From: Candidatus Pantoea formicae | GTDB lineage: Bacteria > Pseudomonadota > Gammaproteobacteria > Enterobacterales > Enterobacteriaceae | Assembly (NCBI RefSeq): GCF_011752625.1 | Contig: NZ_VWXD01000018.1 | Location: 1 to 64,000, forward strand | Length of the DNA: 64,000 nucleotides | Direction: 5' to 3' | Shown: piece by piece, positions 8,441-17,670 of the stretch | Layout: each line of letters starts with the position of its first letter | Numbering within the stretch: position 1 is the first letter of the stretch | Program-made: the position numbers and the translations under genes | The notes under the pieces: model-generated | The model's input: only the letters and a program-made list of their open reading frames with translations | Databases searched by the model: none | Told to the model about the DNA's origin: nothing

Positions 8441-8665
8441 CTACTTATCCCGATCCGGTAGTATTTCGAGCATGGCAATCACATTCTGCATGGCCAGCAT
8501 GATGCGGGGCGACCATTTTCCCGTTATGGCCAGCTCCTCGCGAAAGTAACCGGCAATACGCAGCCGGGTAGTTTCAAGTACACAGTCGGCCAGCGCGAGC
8601 ACGATTGCTCCTGTCATCCGGTAAACCTCTTCCAAATCCTGATGCTGCTGTTCAGTTTTCTGCAT
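8441..8665 (-). CDS. Small helical hypothetical protein
   Basis: A 74-residue, mostly helical protein (MQKTEQQHQDLEEVYRM...) ending in ILPDRDK. GGGAG lies about ten bases before the ATG at 8665. No family recognised. It overlaps the 3' end of a doubtful 78-residue ORF upstream by 14 bases. Confidence 0.5.
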   Translation of the reverse strand: MQKTEQQHQDLEEVYRMTGAIVLALADCVLETTRLRIAGYFREELAITGKWSPRIMLAMQNVIAMLEILPDRDK

Positions 8666-8888
8666 AGCACATAACTCCCAGACGTAGCCGGACGGGCGAG
8701 CAGTGCGCAGCCTGTCCTGTGAATGCCGCATGAGCGGCATGGAGGCGCCAGAAACCGTTGAGGACGGCGCTGATGCCATCGGGCGCCGTAAGCCCGGCAG
8801 AGCCGGTTACAGGGTCGATGGTGGCAAAAGCCCAAACCCCTCCCTGACAGACGCCGTTTAAGCAGCGGCCTGTCAGCAGCTTATCCAT
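8652..8888 (-). CDS. Doubtful small ORF upstream of the helical protein
   Basis: A 78-residue open frame starting MDKLLTGRC, with two early cysteines and Ala/Gly-rich content. It overlaps the next gene by 14 bases in the way co-translated plasmid genes do. There is no convincing ribosome site before 8888 and no recognised family, so it may be chance. Confidence 0.3.
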   Translation of the reverse strand: MDKLLTGRCLNGVCQGGVWAFATIDPVTGSAGLTAPDGISAVLNGFWRLHAAHAAFTGQAAHCSPVRLRLGVMCYAEN

Positions 8889-9344
8889 CAGATGGTCGCA
8901 GACGAAAGAAAGAAACTGCGGGCCTCAGGCTTAACAGCAACACAAAACTGGTAGTTACAGCATCCATTTATCAGCCACTGCAGTTCCGGCCCTGCGGGCC
9001 GGGCGGCCGGGGCTGGTCAGTGGGGGCAACCGGGCTTCAGGTACGGCGCGGGTCCGGGCTGAGAGGGGCACAATGGCGCAGAATCTGCTGACCACAGTGA
9101 ATGCTTTGTCTGTTGTAACTAACTTCACCGTCCGGGGCCCGCGTCAGCGGGAGCTACCTTAAATATCTGAGCGGCGCGGACGTTTAAGGCCGCTGCAAGC
9201 GAAGGCCTTATTTATTCACGCAGAGTGTCGGCATGAAAACCCCTTTATCTTTTATGAAGATCTCTTCTGACGTAAGTCAGGAATATCTTGCAGGTAGTGA
9301 AGACAGTCATTGCGGGTATTCAGCGATGATTAATTGCGGGTAAA

Positions 9345-9353
9345 TGTGAATAA
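9345..9353 (-). promoter_or_regulatory. DnaA box
   Basis: TTATTCACA on the minus strand matches the DnaA-box consensus exactly and lies in the expected origin region 3' of repA. Confidence 0.6.
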
Positions 9354-9354
9354 A

Positions 9355-9392
9355 AAAAAGCAGGCCTGAAGCGGTCAGTTTTTCTGCTTTTT
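9355..9392. terminator. Bidirectional hairpin between origin and repA
   Basis: AAAAAGCAG pairs with CTGCTTTTT across a 20-base loop, giving a T-run 3' of the stem on both strands. It could end the repA message and stop transcription entering from the other side. Confidence 0.5.
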
Positions 9393-9492
9393 GCGGGGGA
9401 TAATACTGAAGGGAACGTGCAGAAAATGGCGGAACGTCGCACGAAACAAACGACTTTACCGCCAGTCAAGGCGGTTAAAAGAAGAGGGAAAG

Positions 9493-10434
9493 CTAGTGCA
9501 CTATGTCGGGTATTTCGGGCGTTTCCGGCTCATAGTCGAGTCCTAAATCCATCTGCCTGAGACGGAGCCAGACCTGTCGATCAAATTCCTCCGGGGGCAG
9601 ATGCATCCACTGGTGTGCCGGTTGCATGCGCAGCAGCTTGGCCATGGCGTTCCGACGGTCATCAATTGACAGCTTACTCAGCCGCGTCCGGCGCTTTTTG
9701 CTGGCGGCTTTTTCACGGCGGCTTACCAGAGTGGCCATGCGCATATTCTCGTACCAGCGCCGGCGCGCGGCGCGGACGGAGTCATACGTACCGGGTTCGA
9801 TAATACCGTCGGCCTGAGCGGCCAGCCGGTCGTTACGCTCTGACAGGAACTTATCCATGTCGATGCCGCAAAGCTGCCAGAAGCGGTCTGTAAGAACGAT
9901 GTGGCGCGGCATGCAGTACCCTGTGGCCGGGTCCATTTCCAGATCCGGGCGCTCAATCAGGCCAAAGCGCTCCCATTCCTCAAAGAGGCGGGACAGGCGG
10001 GAAGGCTCAACGCGGGTCTCCGGAATGACGTCACCCTTTTCATCTTTTGGGCTCAGTTCGTCGGCAAGCTTACTGCCGTTAAAGGTCACGACGCCGGTGG
10101 CCAGATCGGCGCGCTGGATAACCAGCGGCCATATGGCATCATAAAGCGCCTGTTTTTCCGGCCGGAAATCACGTTTGCGTCCCGCTGCTTCGCGCAGCTG
10201 CACAAAATACGGGTGACGGGACATGCGCTGGCGCAGCGCCATTTTTCCTGTGCGCCTGTCCTTCACGACGAGCCGGCTCATGGCATGCCCCATCTGTCCG
10301 GGCAGACGCCGGAAATTAGCGGGTGCAAACCATTCAGGGTTTGAACACTTACAGGCAACGGAATGATCGCCGCGATGGCGTCCGTCGGATTTGAGGTTCG
10401 GGCCGTTTAACCCGATTAAAATCTGGTCATTCAC
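9493..10434 (-). CDS. repA: Plasmid replication initiator RepA (IncFII/IncB/IncL superfamily)
   Basis: A 313-residue initiator. The N-terminal third carries FRRLPGQMGHAMSRLV and MSRHPYFVQLRE. The middle has a winged-helix-like block (PSRLSRLFEEWERFGLIERP) followed by DPATGYCMPRHIVLTDRFW, resembling 'GCYIPTDITFT' of IncFII RepA. The C-terminal part is strongly basic. The start codon is GTG at 10434, overlapping the end of a 17-codon leader ORF (stop 10429-10427), so translation is probably coupled to the leader. Copy control is by the antisense RNA at 10497-10572. Origin elements lie downstream. Confidence 0.85.
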   Translation of the reverse strand: MNDQILIGLNGPNLKSDGRHRGDHSVACKCSNPEWFAPANFRRLPGQMGHAMSRLVVKDRRTGKMALRQRMSRHPYFVQLREAAGRKRDFRPEKQALYDAIWPLVIQRADLATGVVTFNGSKLADELSPKDEKGDVIPETRVEPSRLSRLFEEWERFGLIERPDLEMDPATGYCMPRHIVLTDRFWQLCGIDMDKFLSERNDRLAAQADGIIEPGTYDSVRAARRRWYENMRMATLVSRREKAASKKRRTRLSKLSIDDRRNAMAKLLRMQPAHQWMHLPPEEFDRQVWLRLRQMDLGLDYEPETPEIPDIVH

Positions 10435-10480
10435 CCTGTCCCGAACTTATGGCGGACAGGGGTTGTCTTATGAACTGCAT
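10427..10480 (-). CDS. RepA leader peptide (RepB/RepY-type)
   Basis: A 17-codon ORF (MQFIRQPLSAISSGQGE) with a GAAGGA ribosome site, whose stop overlaps the GTG start of repA. In IncB/IncI/IncL replicons, translation of such a leader unfolds an inhibitory hairpin and allows formation of a pseudoknot that activates repA translation. The leader contains the TCCGCCA segment that complements the upstream loop. Confidence 0.75.
   Translation of the reverse strand: MQFIRQPLSAISSGQGE
10450..10456 (-). promoter_or_regulatory. Pseudoknot partner sequence just upstream of repA
   Basis: On the minus strand this reads TCCGCCA. It is complementary over all seven bases to TGGCGGA (10538-10544, minus strand), which lies in the loop of the long leader hairpin. 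That is the layout of the RepZ/RepY/RepA activating pseudoknot in IncI/IncB/IncL plasmids. Confidence 0.7.
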
Positions 10481-10490
10481 GCGTTATAAT
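10463..10490 (+). promoter_or_regulatory. Promoter of the copy-control antisense RNA
   Basis: TTGTCT (10463-10468) and a perfect TATAAT (10485-10490) are separated by 16 bases on the plus strand. Transcription would begin near 10497 and run opposite to the repA leader message. Confidence 0.7.
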
Positions 10491-10496
10491 CCTTCA

Positions 10497-10572
10497 CAGG
10501 CCAGAGCCTGCTTTTGGACCCCCTGATTTCTGACTCTTCCGCCAAGTTGAATCCAGATTTCGGGGGGTTTTT
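10497..10572 (+). ncRNA. Copy-number antisense RNA (RNAI/Inc RNA)
   Basis: A predicted RNA of about 75 nt, the typical size of RNAI in IncI/IncB/IncL replicons. It folds into one long imperfect hairpin closed by CCCCC (10519-10523) and GGGGGG (10562-10567), and its loop exposes TTCCGCCAAG. A run of five T follows directly, so the same hairpin is its terminator. It would bind the complementary loop in the repA leader and block the pseudoknot. Confidence 0.75.
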
Positions 10573-10580
10573 GCATTCAG

Positions 10581-11141
10581 AGCCCGGTAAACCCCGCGCT
10601 CCGTACCCTGGACGTTTTTACGGATACGTCCCATCCGGTTGATTCTTCCCCGCGCCGCGCATGTCCGGCCACAGGTTTTCGCACGTCCTCATCGTCGACC
10701 ACCACAGTACTCAGATAAGGATCAAAATAAGATCGCCGCCCGGCGAATTCTGAAAAGAATACCCATCTCAACCGGTTAAATCCAGCACAGATTGCACATA
10801 GCACGAATCGTATGGATAAAAAAAGTTCACCGATGAAATTTCCCGTGACCTTCATCACATTTCAGGTCTCACCTGGCCTCTGTCCGGCGTCTGGCGGGAC
10901 GCCGAAAAAATAACGGAAGCGTGGCGGAGGGGCACCTGGGTCATTGCAGAAGGGTCGATCGCAGAGGATCGCGTTATACGACGGCGGTCAGGGCGATCAG
11001 GCTGAGGCGTACCGCAGCAGCGCGAGGAACGAACAGCCTGAGCGGCATGGGCGTCATGAAGTAAAGGTTCTGGCGGAACGGCCGATACTTCTCATACGGC
11101 CGGCGACTCCACTCGCCGGACCGCATTGACGAATCCATTTT
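10581..11141. other. Intergenic stretch between replicon and transfer operon end
   Basis: About 560 bases without a credible gene; the frames open here lack ribosome sites. The first half is presumably the promoter region of the repA leader message. The second half contains one copy of a 43-base repeated element (10998-11040). It ends in a plus-strand terminator, implying a plus-strand transcript of unknown start. Confidence 0.4.
10998..11040. repeat. Copy 1 of a 43-base dispersed element
   Basis: Shares GGCTGAGGCGTACCGCAGC and GCGAGGAACGAACAGCCTG with a second copy at 34208-34251. Its ends (CAGGCTG/CAGCCTG) are complementary, so each copy can form a hairpin. Confidence 0.6.
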
Positions 11142-11166
11142 CCCGGCCCCGTGCCGGGATTTTTTT
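11142..11166 (+). terminator. Rho-independent terminator, plus strand
   Basis: CCCGGC and GCCGGG form a tight stem with a five-base loop, followed by A and seven T. It reads rightward, toward the 3' end of the minus-strand DsbA-like gene, and would stop plus-strand transcription from entering the transfer operon antisense. Confidence 0.75.
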
Positions 11167-11179
11167 GCTTAAGAAAGGG

Positions 11180-11983
11180 TTACTGAGCGTTGCCGGATGC
11201 ACGTGTAATCGCCTGCTGCAGCACCTGTTCACTGACCACGCCCGGGATGACGGTGGTGTTGTCTGCCGTGGCATTTTCCGCGGGCATCACGATAATGCCA
11301 GGCGTGCCCGTCAGCCCCAGCATCTCCGCCAGCGCGTCGTTGTTTTCGATCAGGCGATCGGAGGCAGCACTGTCATCACCGGAAGCGGCACCAGCGCCGG
11401 CGGCCGCAGCCACTTTCTCTATATCTTCCGCCGTCAGTTTGCCCTCGTTGTGGCCGGTACGGTAAATCCCGTTGTGGTAGTCCATATAGGCATCTGCGCC
11501 CTGCTTCCTGTAAATACCCAGCCCGCGGTGCGAGGCCTGCGTTGATTCCGGATAGCGGGCGGCAAAAATGGTCCAGTCGCGGAAGGCGAAGCGCACGCCA
11601 GGGTTAGCGGCCATCACTTTTTCCATCACCGGCGCCATCATGCTGCAGGCAATGCATTCATAGTCAAAGAACTCAGTCACAATGACCTTCGAATCCCCCG
11701 GCCCTTTAACCGGTACGCCACCGAGCTGCATCAGCAGACGGTGCGCCTTCAGCGCGGACTGCACGTAAGCCTGCTGCTGCTGCGCCTGCTGGCGCGCCTG
11801 CAGCTTTTTGCTCACGTCGATCAGCACGTCGGGATGCGCCACCAGGTAGTCGGCGGCAATTACACCGATGCGGGCCTGCTGTGCAGAGGTAAAGTCTGCG
11901 GCGTCCGCCGCATCAGATGCTGCTGAGGGCAAAGCGGCGCTCATGGCCAGCGCAAGGGCGGCCATCTTCAGGGTATGTTTCAT
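11180..11983 (-). CDS. DsbA/Com1-family periplasmic thiol oxidoreductase
   Basis: A 267-residue exported thioredoxin-fold protein. A signal peptide (MKHTLKMAALALAMSAALPSA) precedes an Ala/Gln-rich helix and the active site FFDYECIACSM (CIAC), with the cis-Pro loop at GLTGTPGII. That arrangement is typical of DsbA-like DSBA_2/Com1 proteins. It is the last gene of the transfer operon after traI, where F has traX and finO. Pilus-assembly proteins such as TraN, TraU and TraH are cysteine-rich, so it probably helps form their disulfides. Confidence 0.85.
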   Translation of the reverse strand: MKHTLKMAALALAMSAALPSAASDAADAADFTSAQQARIGVIAADYLVAHPDVLIDVSKKLQARQQAQQQQAYVQSALKAHRLLMQLGGVPVKGPGDSKVIVTEFFDYECIACSMMAPVMEKVMAANPGVRFAFRDWTIFAARYPESTQASHRGLGIYRKQGADAYMDYHNGIYRTGHNEGKLTAEDIEKVAAAAGAGAASGDDSAASDRLIENNDALAEMLGLTGTPGIIVMPAENATADNTTVIPGVVSEQVLQQAITRASGNAQ

Positions 11984-12051
11984 GATTAATCTCGTATGCC
12001 TGCGCGGTGCAGGTTGAAAGTGAGGCGGTCGCACAGAGCGTGCCGCTGTAA

Positions 12052-15000
12052 TTAACGTTCTTTCTGGATATGGCGGGAGGGTTCCTGCGTCAGTTCAGGA
12101 GACAGGCGCTCCTGGCCTTCATGCTGCAGCGGCGTATTCAGGCCGGCGGCAATCGCCTTTTCCGACGGGATGCCCTTCGACAGCTCTGCCGCCAGAACGG
12201 CTTCTCCTCTGTCCCCTGCCACACTCTCTTTCGGTTTTTCTTCCGGTATCCGGACAGGTTCAGCAGAAGGCAGGATATCGCTGTCCTTTAAGCGAACGGC
12301 CAGCTTTTCTTCGTCCTCCGGAATCTTACCGTTCACTACTGGCATTTCCTCTGCCACTGCTTTTTCCCGTTCAGCGGTGTGGCTGAGCATGCCTGCCAGT
12401 TTTTCCTCGGCGCCCCGCTCAGTCCCGTTGTGCCTGACATCACTCTGGATCTCCGGCAGCACGGGCGCATCAGGCAGACGGCTGCTCACCCTGACGAGAT
12501 CCATAACGGCTGAGTCAGGCAGGTCGGCAGGGAGAACGGGCGCAGCGGGCAACTGCGGTATTGGTGGCGTCGATTGAGACCTGAAAACCGCGTCCCTGAC
12601 CACTGTTTCCGCGACGATTTCAGCGCCTCCAGAAACCTTCATGAGCTGAGAAGAGGGCGATACATCACCGGTCCTGAGCAGAACGCCTGACTCCGGATGC
12701 GTGCGGGCCACGCCAAGAGCCTTGTCCAGCGAGTCCACCACGAACGTTTCTCCGTTCCGGCTTTTCTGCACAAGTGCCGCCTGCGCGCCGGCGGTGACAA
12801 TCCGCCGTTCATCTCCGGTTTCGAATTCGCCCTGTCCGGGGCGCAGCGGCACCATCGTCAAACCCGCCACTTTTCCGTTTCCGTCATAAACCCGCAGCGC
12901 AAGATGGGCCTCCGGAAACTTCTGCGTGGGCGGCATAATACGCGCCGTCACGGCACTGCCGCTGAGCCCCGCCGACCGGAGAAAGGCGCGGCCAATCGCC
13001 GTTTTCGACGCGGCCTGCCCCATGGACCAGATGCGCCCGGCCTGTTCGCGCTCAGGCTCGGGCACCAGCGCGTCGTGTGCCGTGGCCGGTCCGTCGTTTC
13101 CGGCCCCGAGGGTGGCCGTCCAGCGCTTTCGGTTATCGGTGACAATCTGCACGTGGTCCTTCGCACGCGAGACGTTAATGTAGAAAGCCCGCGCGCCGCT
13201 CATCCGTTCACGTGCGCCCTCTACCCCCTCCAGCGCCAGCGAATAGCGGGCGCTTGCACCCTGCGCCCCGTATCCGGTCACGGCCCAGCTGTAGTCAACA
13301 TGACGGTCTGCTGTCGTTCTGGCGGGATCAATCACCTTAATCCCGCTGCTGTTCCGCAGCACAATTTCACCTCCGGGCCGCAGTTCTTCCACGCGGTACA
13401 GCTCGTGTGCGGCGTGGCCGGCCTGCTTCTGCGTTTTACTGAGGCGCACGCTGTCGCCCGTACGCAGCTCAATCTTACGCTCTTCAAAGACCTCGATTTC
13501 CGTGGCGTTGAGCTCCGCGGGTGACCAGAAGTGCGTGCGGCCCGCCTCATCCTTGAGGGTTACGTTGCCGTGAGTGCGGTCAACGGCGATAACGTCCAGG
13601 TAGCGCTGATTAACCAGTGCTACCTGGCCCGCTTTCCAGTCTCTCACGCGGTTAAAATCGTGCCGCCCGCCGGTGATGCGGTCCAGAATGGTGACCGTCC
13701 GCGATTCCTGCCCCAGCTCATTGTTCTGCACCATCGCATTATGGATACCCTTGTTGATGGCTCTGCGGTCCGCATGCAGCTGCACCAGGATCATGGTCTC
13801 CCCGCGCGCCTCATCGGTGCGGCTCATAAAATCAGTCACTATCGTGGACACCGGGTCTGCTGTCTGGATGATGGATCCGGAGAGCGCAGCCGCCCCCTGC
13901 CGGCGCGGCACCACGTCCGGTGAAACCTTTTCAATGTCCCTCAGCGCGGCGGTGAAATCATTGCTGATGATGCTGTAAACCGCCGACTTCAGGTCCGCAT
14001 CGCGCTGGCGCACGATTTCCTTCATCACCGCCACGTCAATCGGGCTTCGCTCCTGTATCAGCTGGAACGGCGCCCCGCTTTCCGGTGACTTCAGCTGCGC
14101 CACGTCGCCCACCGCCACGGCACGGCCGTTGCCGGCCGCAATCGCGAGGTACGCGGCCGCGGTGTCCTGGTTGCCAATCATGGAAGACTCATCGATGAGA
14201 AACAGCATGTTGTCATAGCGGACGTCCTCGCCGGCGGCGCTGCGCATCTGCCAGTCCATGACAAACGACTTGAGCGTCTGCGCATCAATGCCCGTGGACG
14301 CCATTTCTTTGACCGAGCGGTGTGTCGGGCCCAGCCCCACGATGACCGGACGAACGTCCGCAGGCAGGGTATCCACGGCCGCCTTAACGGCATCGAACTG
14401 GGTGGTTTTACCGACCCCCGCATACCCCTGTACGCCGGTAAACCGGTCCGGACTTTTCAGGATGAGCGTGGTGGCTTCTTTCTGGCCCTGCGTCAGGCGC
14501 GACAGGATGGCAGGATCGACCTGCGCCAGCAGCGGTGACTGCGTGTTTTTGCCCCGCTCAATTTCACCGATAATGGCTTTTTCCATCTCCCACGTGGCGC
14601 GCGCCACGTAGTGGGGCTCGGACCCGACCTGCACCCGGATGAGGTCGCCGGCTTTCACCTGACGGGCAATTTCGTTTTCAATCAGCGTCAGGTCGCCGGT
14701 GAACGACAGGGCCTCGTCAAACAGTTTTGTCCCGGAGAAAGCGACCTCCCGCATCTGCGCGACGCCCCGCGTGACGGCTTTCTGCGCATCAGAGAGCAGC
14801 TGCGTATTAAGCGTGTCAATGGCCTCACTGGCATCGTCCTTCCCGCTGGCCTGACGGACCAGCGACAGCGGGGAGCGCGTGGTGCGCAGGCGTCCCAGCT
14901 TCTCTTCGGCCCGGCTCAGGGCTTCGCCGGTGAATATTTCAGCCTCATGGCCGGACTGCGCCAGCGCGTTAATCATGTTGACCGACAGGTCCTGAGCCCC

Positions 15001-17670
15001 GAGGCTGGCCAGCACAATCCCCTGTTCGTTATCCCGGGTGCCGGGGGCGCTGACGTAGCCGTAACTGACGTAGAGCGGGTTTTCCGGGCTAATCCGCAGC
15101 GGCTTTTTCTGCCCCTCACGCTGCACGACCAGCGCCCCGCTCTCAACGGACGTGACGGTGAGCCGGTCGCGCGCCTTCAGCCCGGCGTTTTTGTCGGCGG
15201 CGAGCGCAAACAGCCGCTCGCCCGCGGCCACCTCCAGCTGAGTCTGCGTAAACAGGCGCCAGTCGCCAGACAGCGCGCTGAGCTTTACGCGGGATAGCAC
15301 GCCATCCCCGTCAATCAGGGAAAGCATGCGGGTTTCTTCATGTACCCGGTCGATAACGTAATGCCGCGTCTGGTTTTTTTCCGTCCTGTCCTCGAGCACC
15401 ATACCCGCGCGGTAGGTGGCAGGAAGCCGGCGCTCTTTCGCCGTCATATATACCGGCGTGCGCGCGCTGATGCTAACCGACTCGTTGCCCAGCCTGCCGG
15501 CGTCCAGAAGCGCATGACGGATAACGCCCGTGAGCTGTGCCTGCTCACGGGGGCCCGTCACAACGGCCGTCACGGCCGTTTCATCAGGATTGATTGCGGC
15601 AAAACGCTCTGCCATCGCCTGATAGCGATCGCGCTTGTCCTGAATGCTGGTGACGCGGACTTCAATGCCATCAGCCGGCGCCTTCAGGCTCTGTCGCTTA
15701 ACGCCCGCAGCGGACAGGACGGAAAGTGCGTTGGCGTTTGACTGGCGGCCGGCGCTGTCCAGAAACAGCAGCTGCGCGTTCTTTTCCCGCGCCTCACCGG
15801 TCAGCACCAGCGTTTCCTTCAGGCTGAGCTTTTCTGCGCTCTCCACGATGAGCGTACTCTGAGGCGCAAGGCTGAAGGTGCCGTCCAGCATACGGCTGCG
15901 GAGGAGCAGCCTGTCTTCCAGCAGCGGCGATTTGGCGAAGCTGAGCGCACGTTCGGCTGAGCTGGTCAGCACCCTGACCTCACGGCCTTCGCTTTGTGAC
16001 ATTGTCACCAGCTCCTCCGTTACCTCGCGCAGCCGTCCCACGGAGGCCGGCGCGTTAATAATCGCAGCGGGTTCCCGGGCGACGGACCTGAGATGCACGG
16101 GCGTCTCCTTACCTGCCAGTCTGAAACTCACCACTTTGTTCTCATTCAGGATGTCGGTAGCAAGCGACTGCACCGACAGCTCATCCAGCAGATGGATGTG
16201 CGAGGTAAACACGCCCTTGTCACCGTCAAGCGGAACCAGCAGACTCTCCCGGATGGCCTGGTCAAGAGCGGTTCGCAGGGCCGGGATGTCGTTCTGCTGT
16301 TCGCCGGCATTGTGGGCCGTCAGCAGGAGGTCACCGTAGGTAAACCGGGTTTTGCTGTCGCTCAGGACTGAAATCGCGGTGCGTACCGCCTCCATAGCCT
16401 GCACCGGCGCGTCCTGCGGTTCCCCCGCTGGCGGCAGTAAGGCTTCGCGTTCGCCGGCATCAGTTATCACGCGCTGAATGTCGAAGCCCACGTCGTCCAT
16501 CTGCCGCTGCCAGCGTTCGCGCAGCCTCGCCCGGCCGTCGGCGGTTTCGGGCTTCGCGATCGCCACATCTGTATTCTGTACAGACGGCGGAGAGAGGCCT
16601 TCCCCGCCTGTTGCCAGCGCGTTCTCCGCGACAGAGGCGGGTAACTGCTGATCCATTTCCGCTAAAGCCGGTGCTGAAGACGGTTCTGGCTGCGCGACCG
16701 GCACACTCTTATCTGGAGAGGGCTGAGATGCCCCCCTCTCGCCGGATATTGCTGAAGATTTTTCAGCATCGGCGGCCGGTCGCGCTGTCTCCCCTGCCGG
16801 GTAGGGTGAAGACTGCGGGCGGCCCGGCGCAATATCCTCCCCGCCGTAGCGGCTGATATCCTGCTTGCGCTGGCGGGTATCGAGCGCGGCCACGTCGCGG
16901 CTTTTGAGCGAGGCGTCTTCACCGGCGCCCGCCACAATCTCACGATGCCGTGACGAAAACTCCTCAATAACCTCACGTGAAAAACCTTTTACTTCCCACA
17001 AATCATGGCGTCCGCCGGTCAGCTCCGTTTCGTAACCCAGGCTCTCCGTTTTCCCCTTCATCAGGTTGCGGTAAATTTTTCCGAAAGTGACCTGATTCCG
17101 GTAGACCGTTTCAATGAATCCCGCGCCGTGAATAGCATCGGTAGCCAGCGCCTTCCACTTGCCGTCCAGCTCCGTGACGTTGGCCATGACGACGTGGGTA
17201 TGCACGTCTGGATCGAGATTCCGAGACGTATCATGCGTGAACAGCGCTGCCACCATTTTGCCGGTTGTCGCTATGCGGGTGACACCCTCCTTTGTATCCC
17301 GCGCGCTGACCGTCTGCTCCATAATGGCCATGGTTTCACGGACGGACTGAAGGTGGGCATCAAGCAGACGTTTGTCCCCGCCGGCAAGGATAAGCATCGA
17401 GATGCTTTTGGGCGCCGAAAAGGTAAAGTCGTGGCCCGGGCGGTGCACGTGCGCGCCCTGCACCTCTTTACCGAGCGTCACGCCGTTCGGCAGGCTGCCG
17501 TGCAGAATGCCCGTGAACGTATCAAGGTCAACCGGCCCCTCAAGGCCCAGCTCCCGTGCGCCCTCGCCCAGCCACTGCGTGGGCATGTCATCCAGGAAGT
17601 AATAGTTATCTTTGCTGCTGTAATAGCCGGCAGCGTCGGCGGCAGAGGCCACCGGAGCAACGGTCATCAT
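12052..17670 (-). CDS. traI: TraI, MOBF relaxase-helicase
   Basis: An 1872-residue protein (F TraI is 1756). The relaxase domain has paired tyrosines at 16/17 and 23/24, LTFSAPKS-like DFTFSAPKS, and the three-His metal motif (HDTSRNLDPDVHTHVV). A vestigial helicase region follows. The active helicase carries Walker A GYAGVGKTTQF near residue 1090 and the LIDESSMIG Walker B. A long acidic/Pro-rich tail ends in HIQKER. It nicks oriT, stays covalently on the 5' end and unwinds the strand to be transferred. The start overlaps the traD stop by four bases (ATGA). The region after residue 250 has a Pro/Ser-rich insertion compared with F, which may explain the extra length. Confidence 0.97.
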   Translation of the reverse strand: MMTVAPVASAADAAGYYSSKDNYYFLDDMPTQWLGEGARELGLEGPVDLDTFTGILHGSLPNGVTLGKEVQGAHVHRPGHDFTFSAPKSISMLILAGGDKRLLDAHLQSVRETMAIMEQTVSARDTKEGVTRIATTGKMVAALFTHDTSRNLDPDVHTHVVMANVTELDGKWKALATDAIHGAGFIETVYRNQVTFGKIYRNLMKGKTESLGYETELTGGRHDLWEVKGFSREVIEEFSSRHREIVAGAGEDASLKSRDVAALDTRQRKQDISRYGGEDIAPGRPQSSPYPAGETARPAADAEKSSAISGERGASQPSPDKSVPVAQPEPSSAPALAEMDQQLPASVAENALATGGEGLSPPSVQNTDVAIAKPETADGRARLRERWQRQMDDVGFDIQRVITDAGEREALLPPAGEPQDAPVQAMEAVRTAISVLSDSKTRFTYGDLLLTAHNAGEQQNDIPALRTALDQAIRESLLVPLDGDKGVFTSHIHLLDELSVQSLATDILNENKVVSFRLAGKETPVHLRSVAREPAAIINAPASVGRLREVTEELVTMSQSEGREVRVLTSSAERALSFAKSPLLEDRLLLRSRMLDGTFSLAPQSTLIVESAEKLSLKETLVLTGEAREKNAQLLFLDSAGRQSNANALSVLSAAGVKRQSLKAPADGIEVRVTSIQDKRDRYQAMAERFAAINPDETAVTAVVTGPREQAQLTGVIRHALLDAGRLGNESVSISARTPVYMTAKERRLPATYRAGMVLEDRTEKNQTRHYVIDRVHEETRMLSLIDGDGVLSRVKLSALSGDWRLFTQTQLEVAAGERLFALAADKNAGLKARDRLTVTSVESGALVVQREGQKKPLRISPENPLYVSYGYVSAPGTRDNEQGIVLASLGAQDLSVNMINALAQSGHEAEIFTGEALSRAEEKLGRLRTTRSPLSLVRQASGKDDASEAIDTLNTQLLSDAQKAVTRGVAQMREVAFSGTKLFDEALSFTGDLTLIENEIARQVKAGDLIRVQVGSEPHYVARATWEMEKAIIGEIERGKNTQSPLLAQVDPAILSRLTQGQKEATTLILKSPDRFTGVQGYAGVGKTTQFDAVKAAVDTLPADVRPVIVGLGPTHRSVKEMASTGIDAQTLKSFVMDWQMRSAAGEDVRYDNMLFLIDESSMIGNQDTAAAYLAIAAGNGRAVAVGDVAQLKSPESGAPFQLIQERSPIDVAVMKEIVRQRDADLKSAVYSIISNDFTAALRDIEKVSPDVVPRRQGAAALSGSIIQTADPVSTIVTDFMSRTDEARGETMILVQLHADRRAINKGIHNAMVQNNELGQESRTVTILDRITGGRHDFNRVRDWKAGQVALVNQRYLDVIAVDRTHGNVTLKDEAGRTHFWSPAELNATEIEVFEERKIELRTGDSVRLSKTQKQAGHAAHELYRVEELRPGGEIVLRNSSGIKVIDPARTTADRHVDYSWAVTGYGAQGASARYSLALEGVEGARERMSGARAFYINVSRAKDHVQIVTDNRKRWTATLGAGNDGPATAHDALVPEPEREQAGRIWSMGQAASKTAIGRAFLRSAGLSGSAVTARIMPPTQKFPEAHLALRVYDGNGKVAGLTMVPLRPGQGEFETGDERRIVTAGAQAALVQKSRNGETFVVDSLDKALGVARTHPESGVLLRTGDVSPSSQLMKVSGGAEIVAETVVRDAVFRSQSTPPIPQLPAAPVLPADLPDSAVMDLVRVSSRLPDAPVLPEIQSDVRHNGTERGAEEKLAGMLSHTAEREKAVAEEMPVVNGKIPEDEEKLAVRLKDSDILPSAEPVRIPEEKPKESVAGDRGEAVLAAELSKGIPSEKAIAAGLNTPLQHEGQERLSPELTQEPSRHIQKER

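Larger units (their letters stand above)
8889..9492. other. Probable replication origin region downstream of repA
   Basis: About 600 bases without a gene, immediately 3' of repA. In the pseudoknot-regulated IncB/IncI/IncL and IncFII replicons this is where the cis-acting element and origin lie. It holds GC-rich inverted repeats near 8984-9015, a perfect DnaA box (9345-9353), a degenerate one near 9208, and two copies of TTGCGGGTA about 23 bases apart (9310, 9333). Origin function is inferred from position and these marks. Confidence 0.6.

Noticed and set aside
10577..10858. 93-residue minus-strand ORF upstream of repA
   Set aside because: Runs through the expected promoter region of the repA leader, has no ribosome site and an implausible composition.
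11142..12034. traX or finO after traI
   Set aside because: The only gene after traI is a DsbA-like protein; no FinO- or TraX-like sequence is present.
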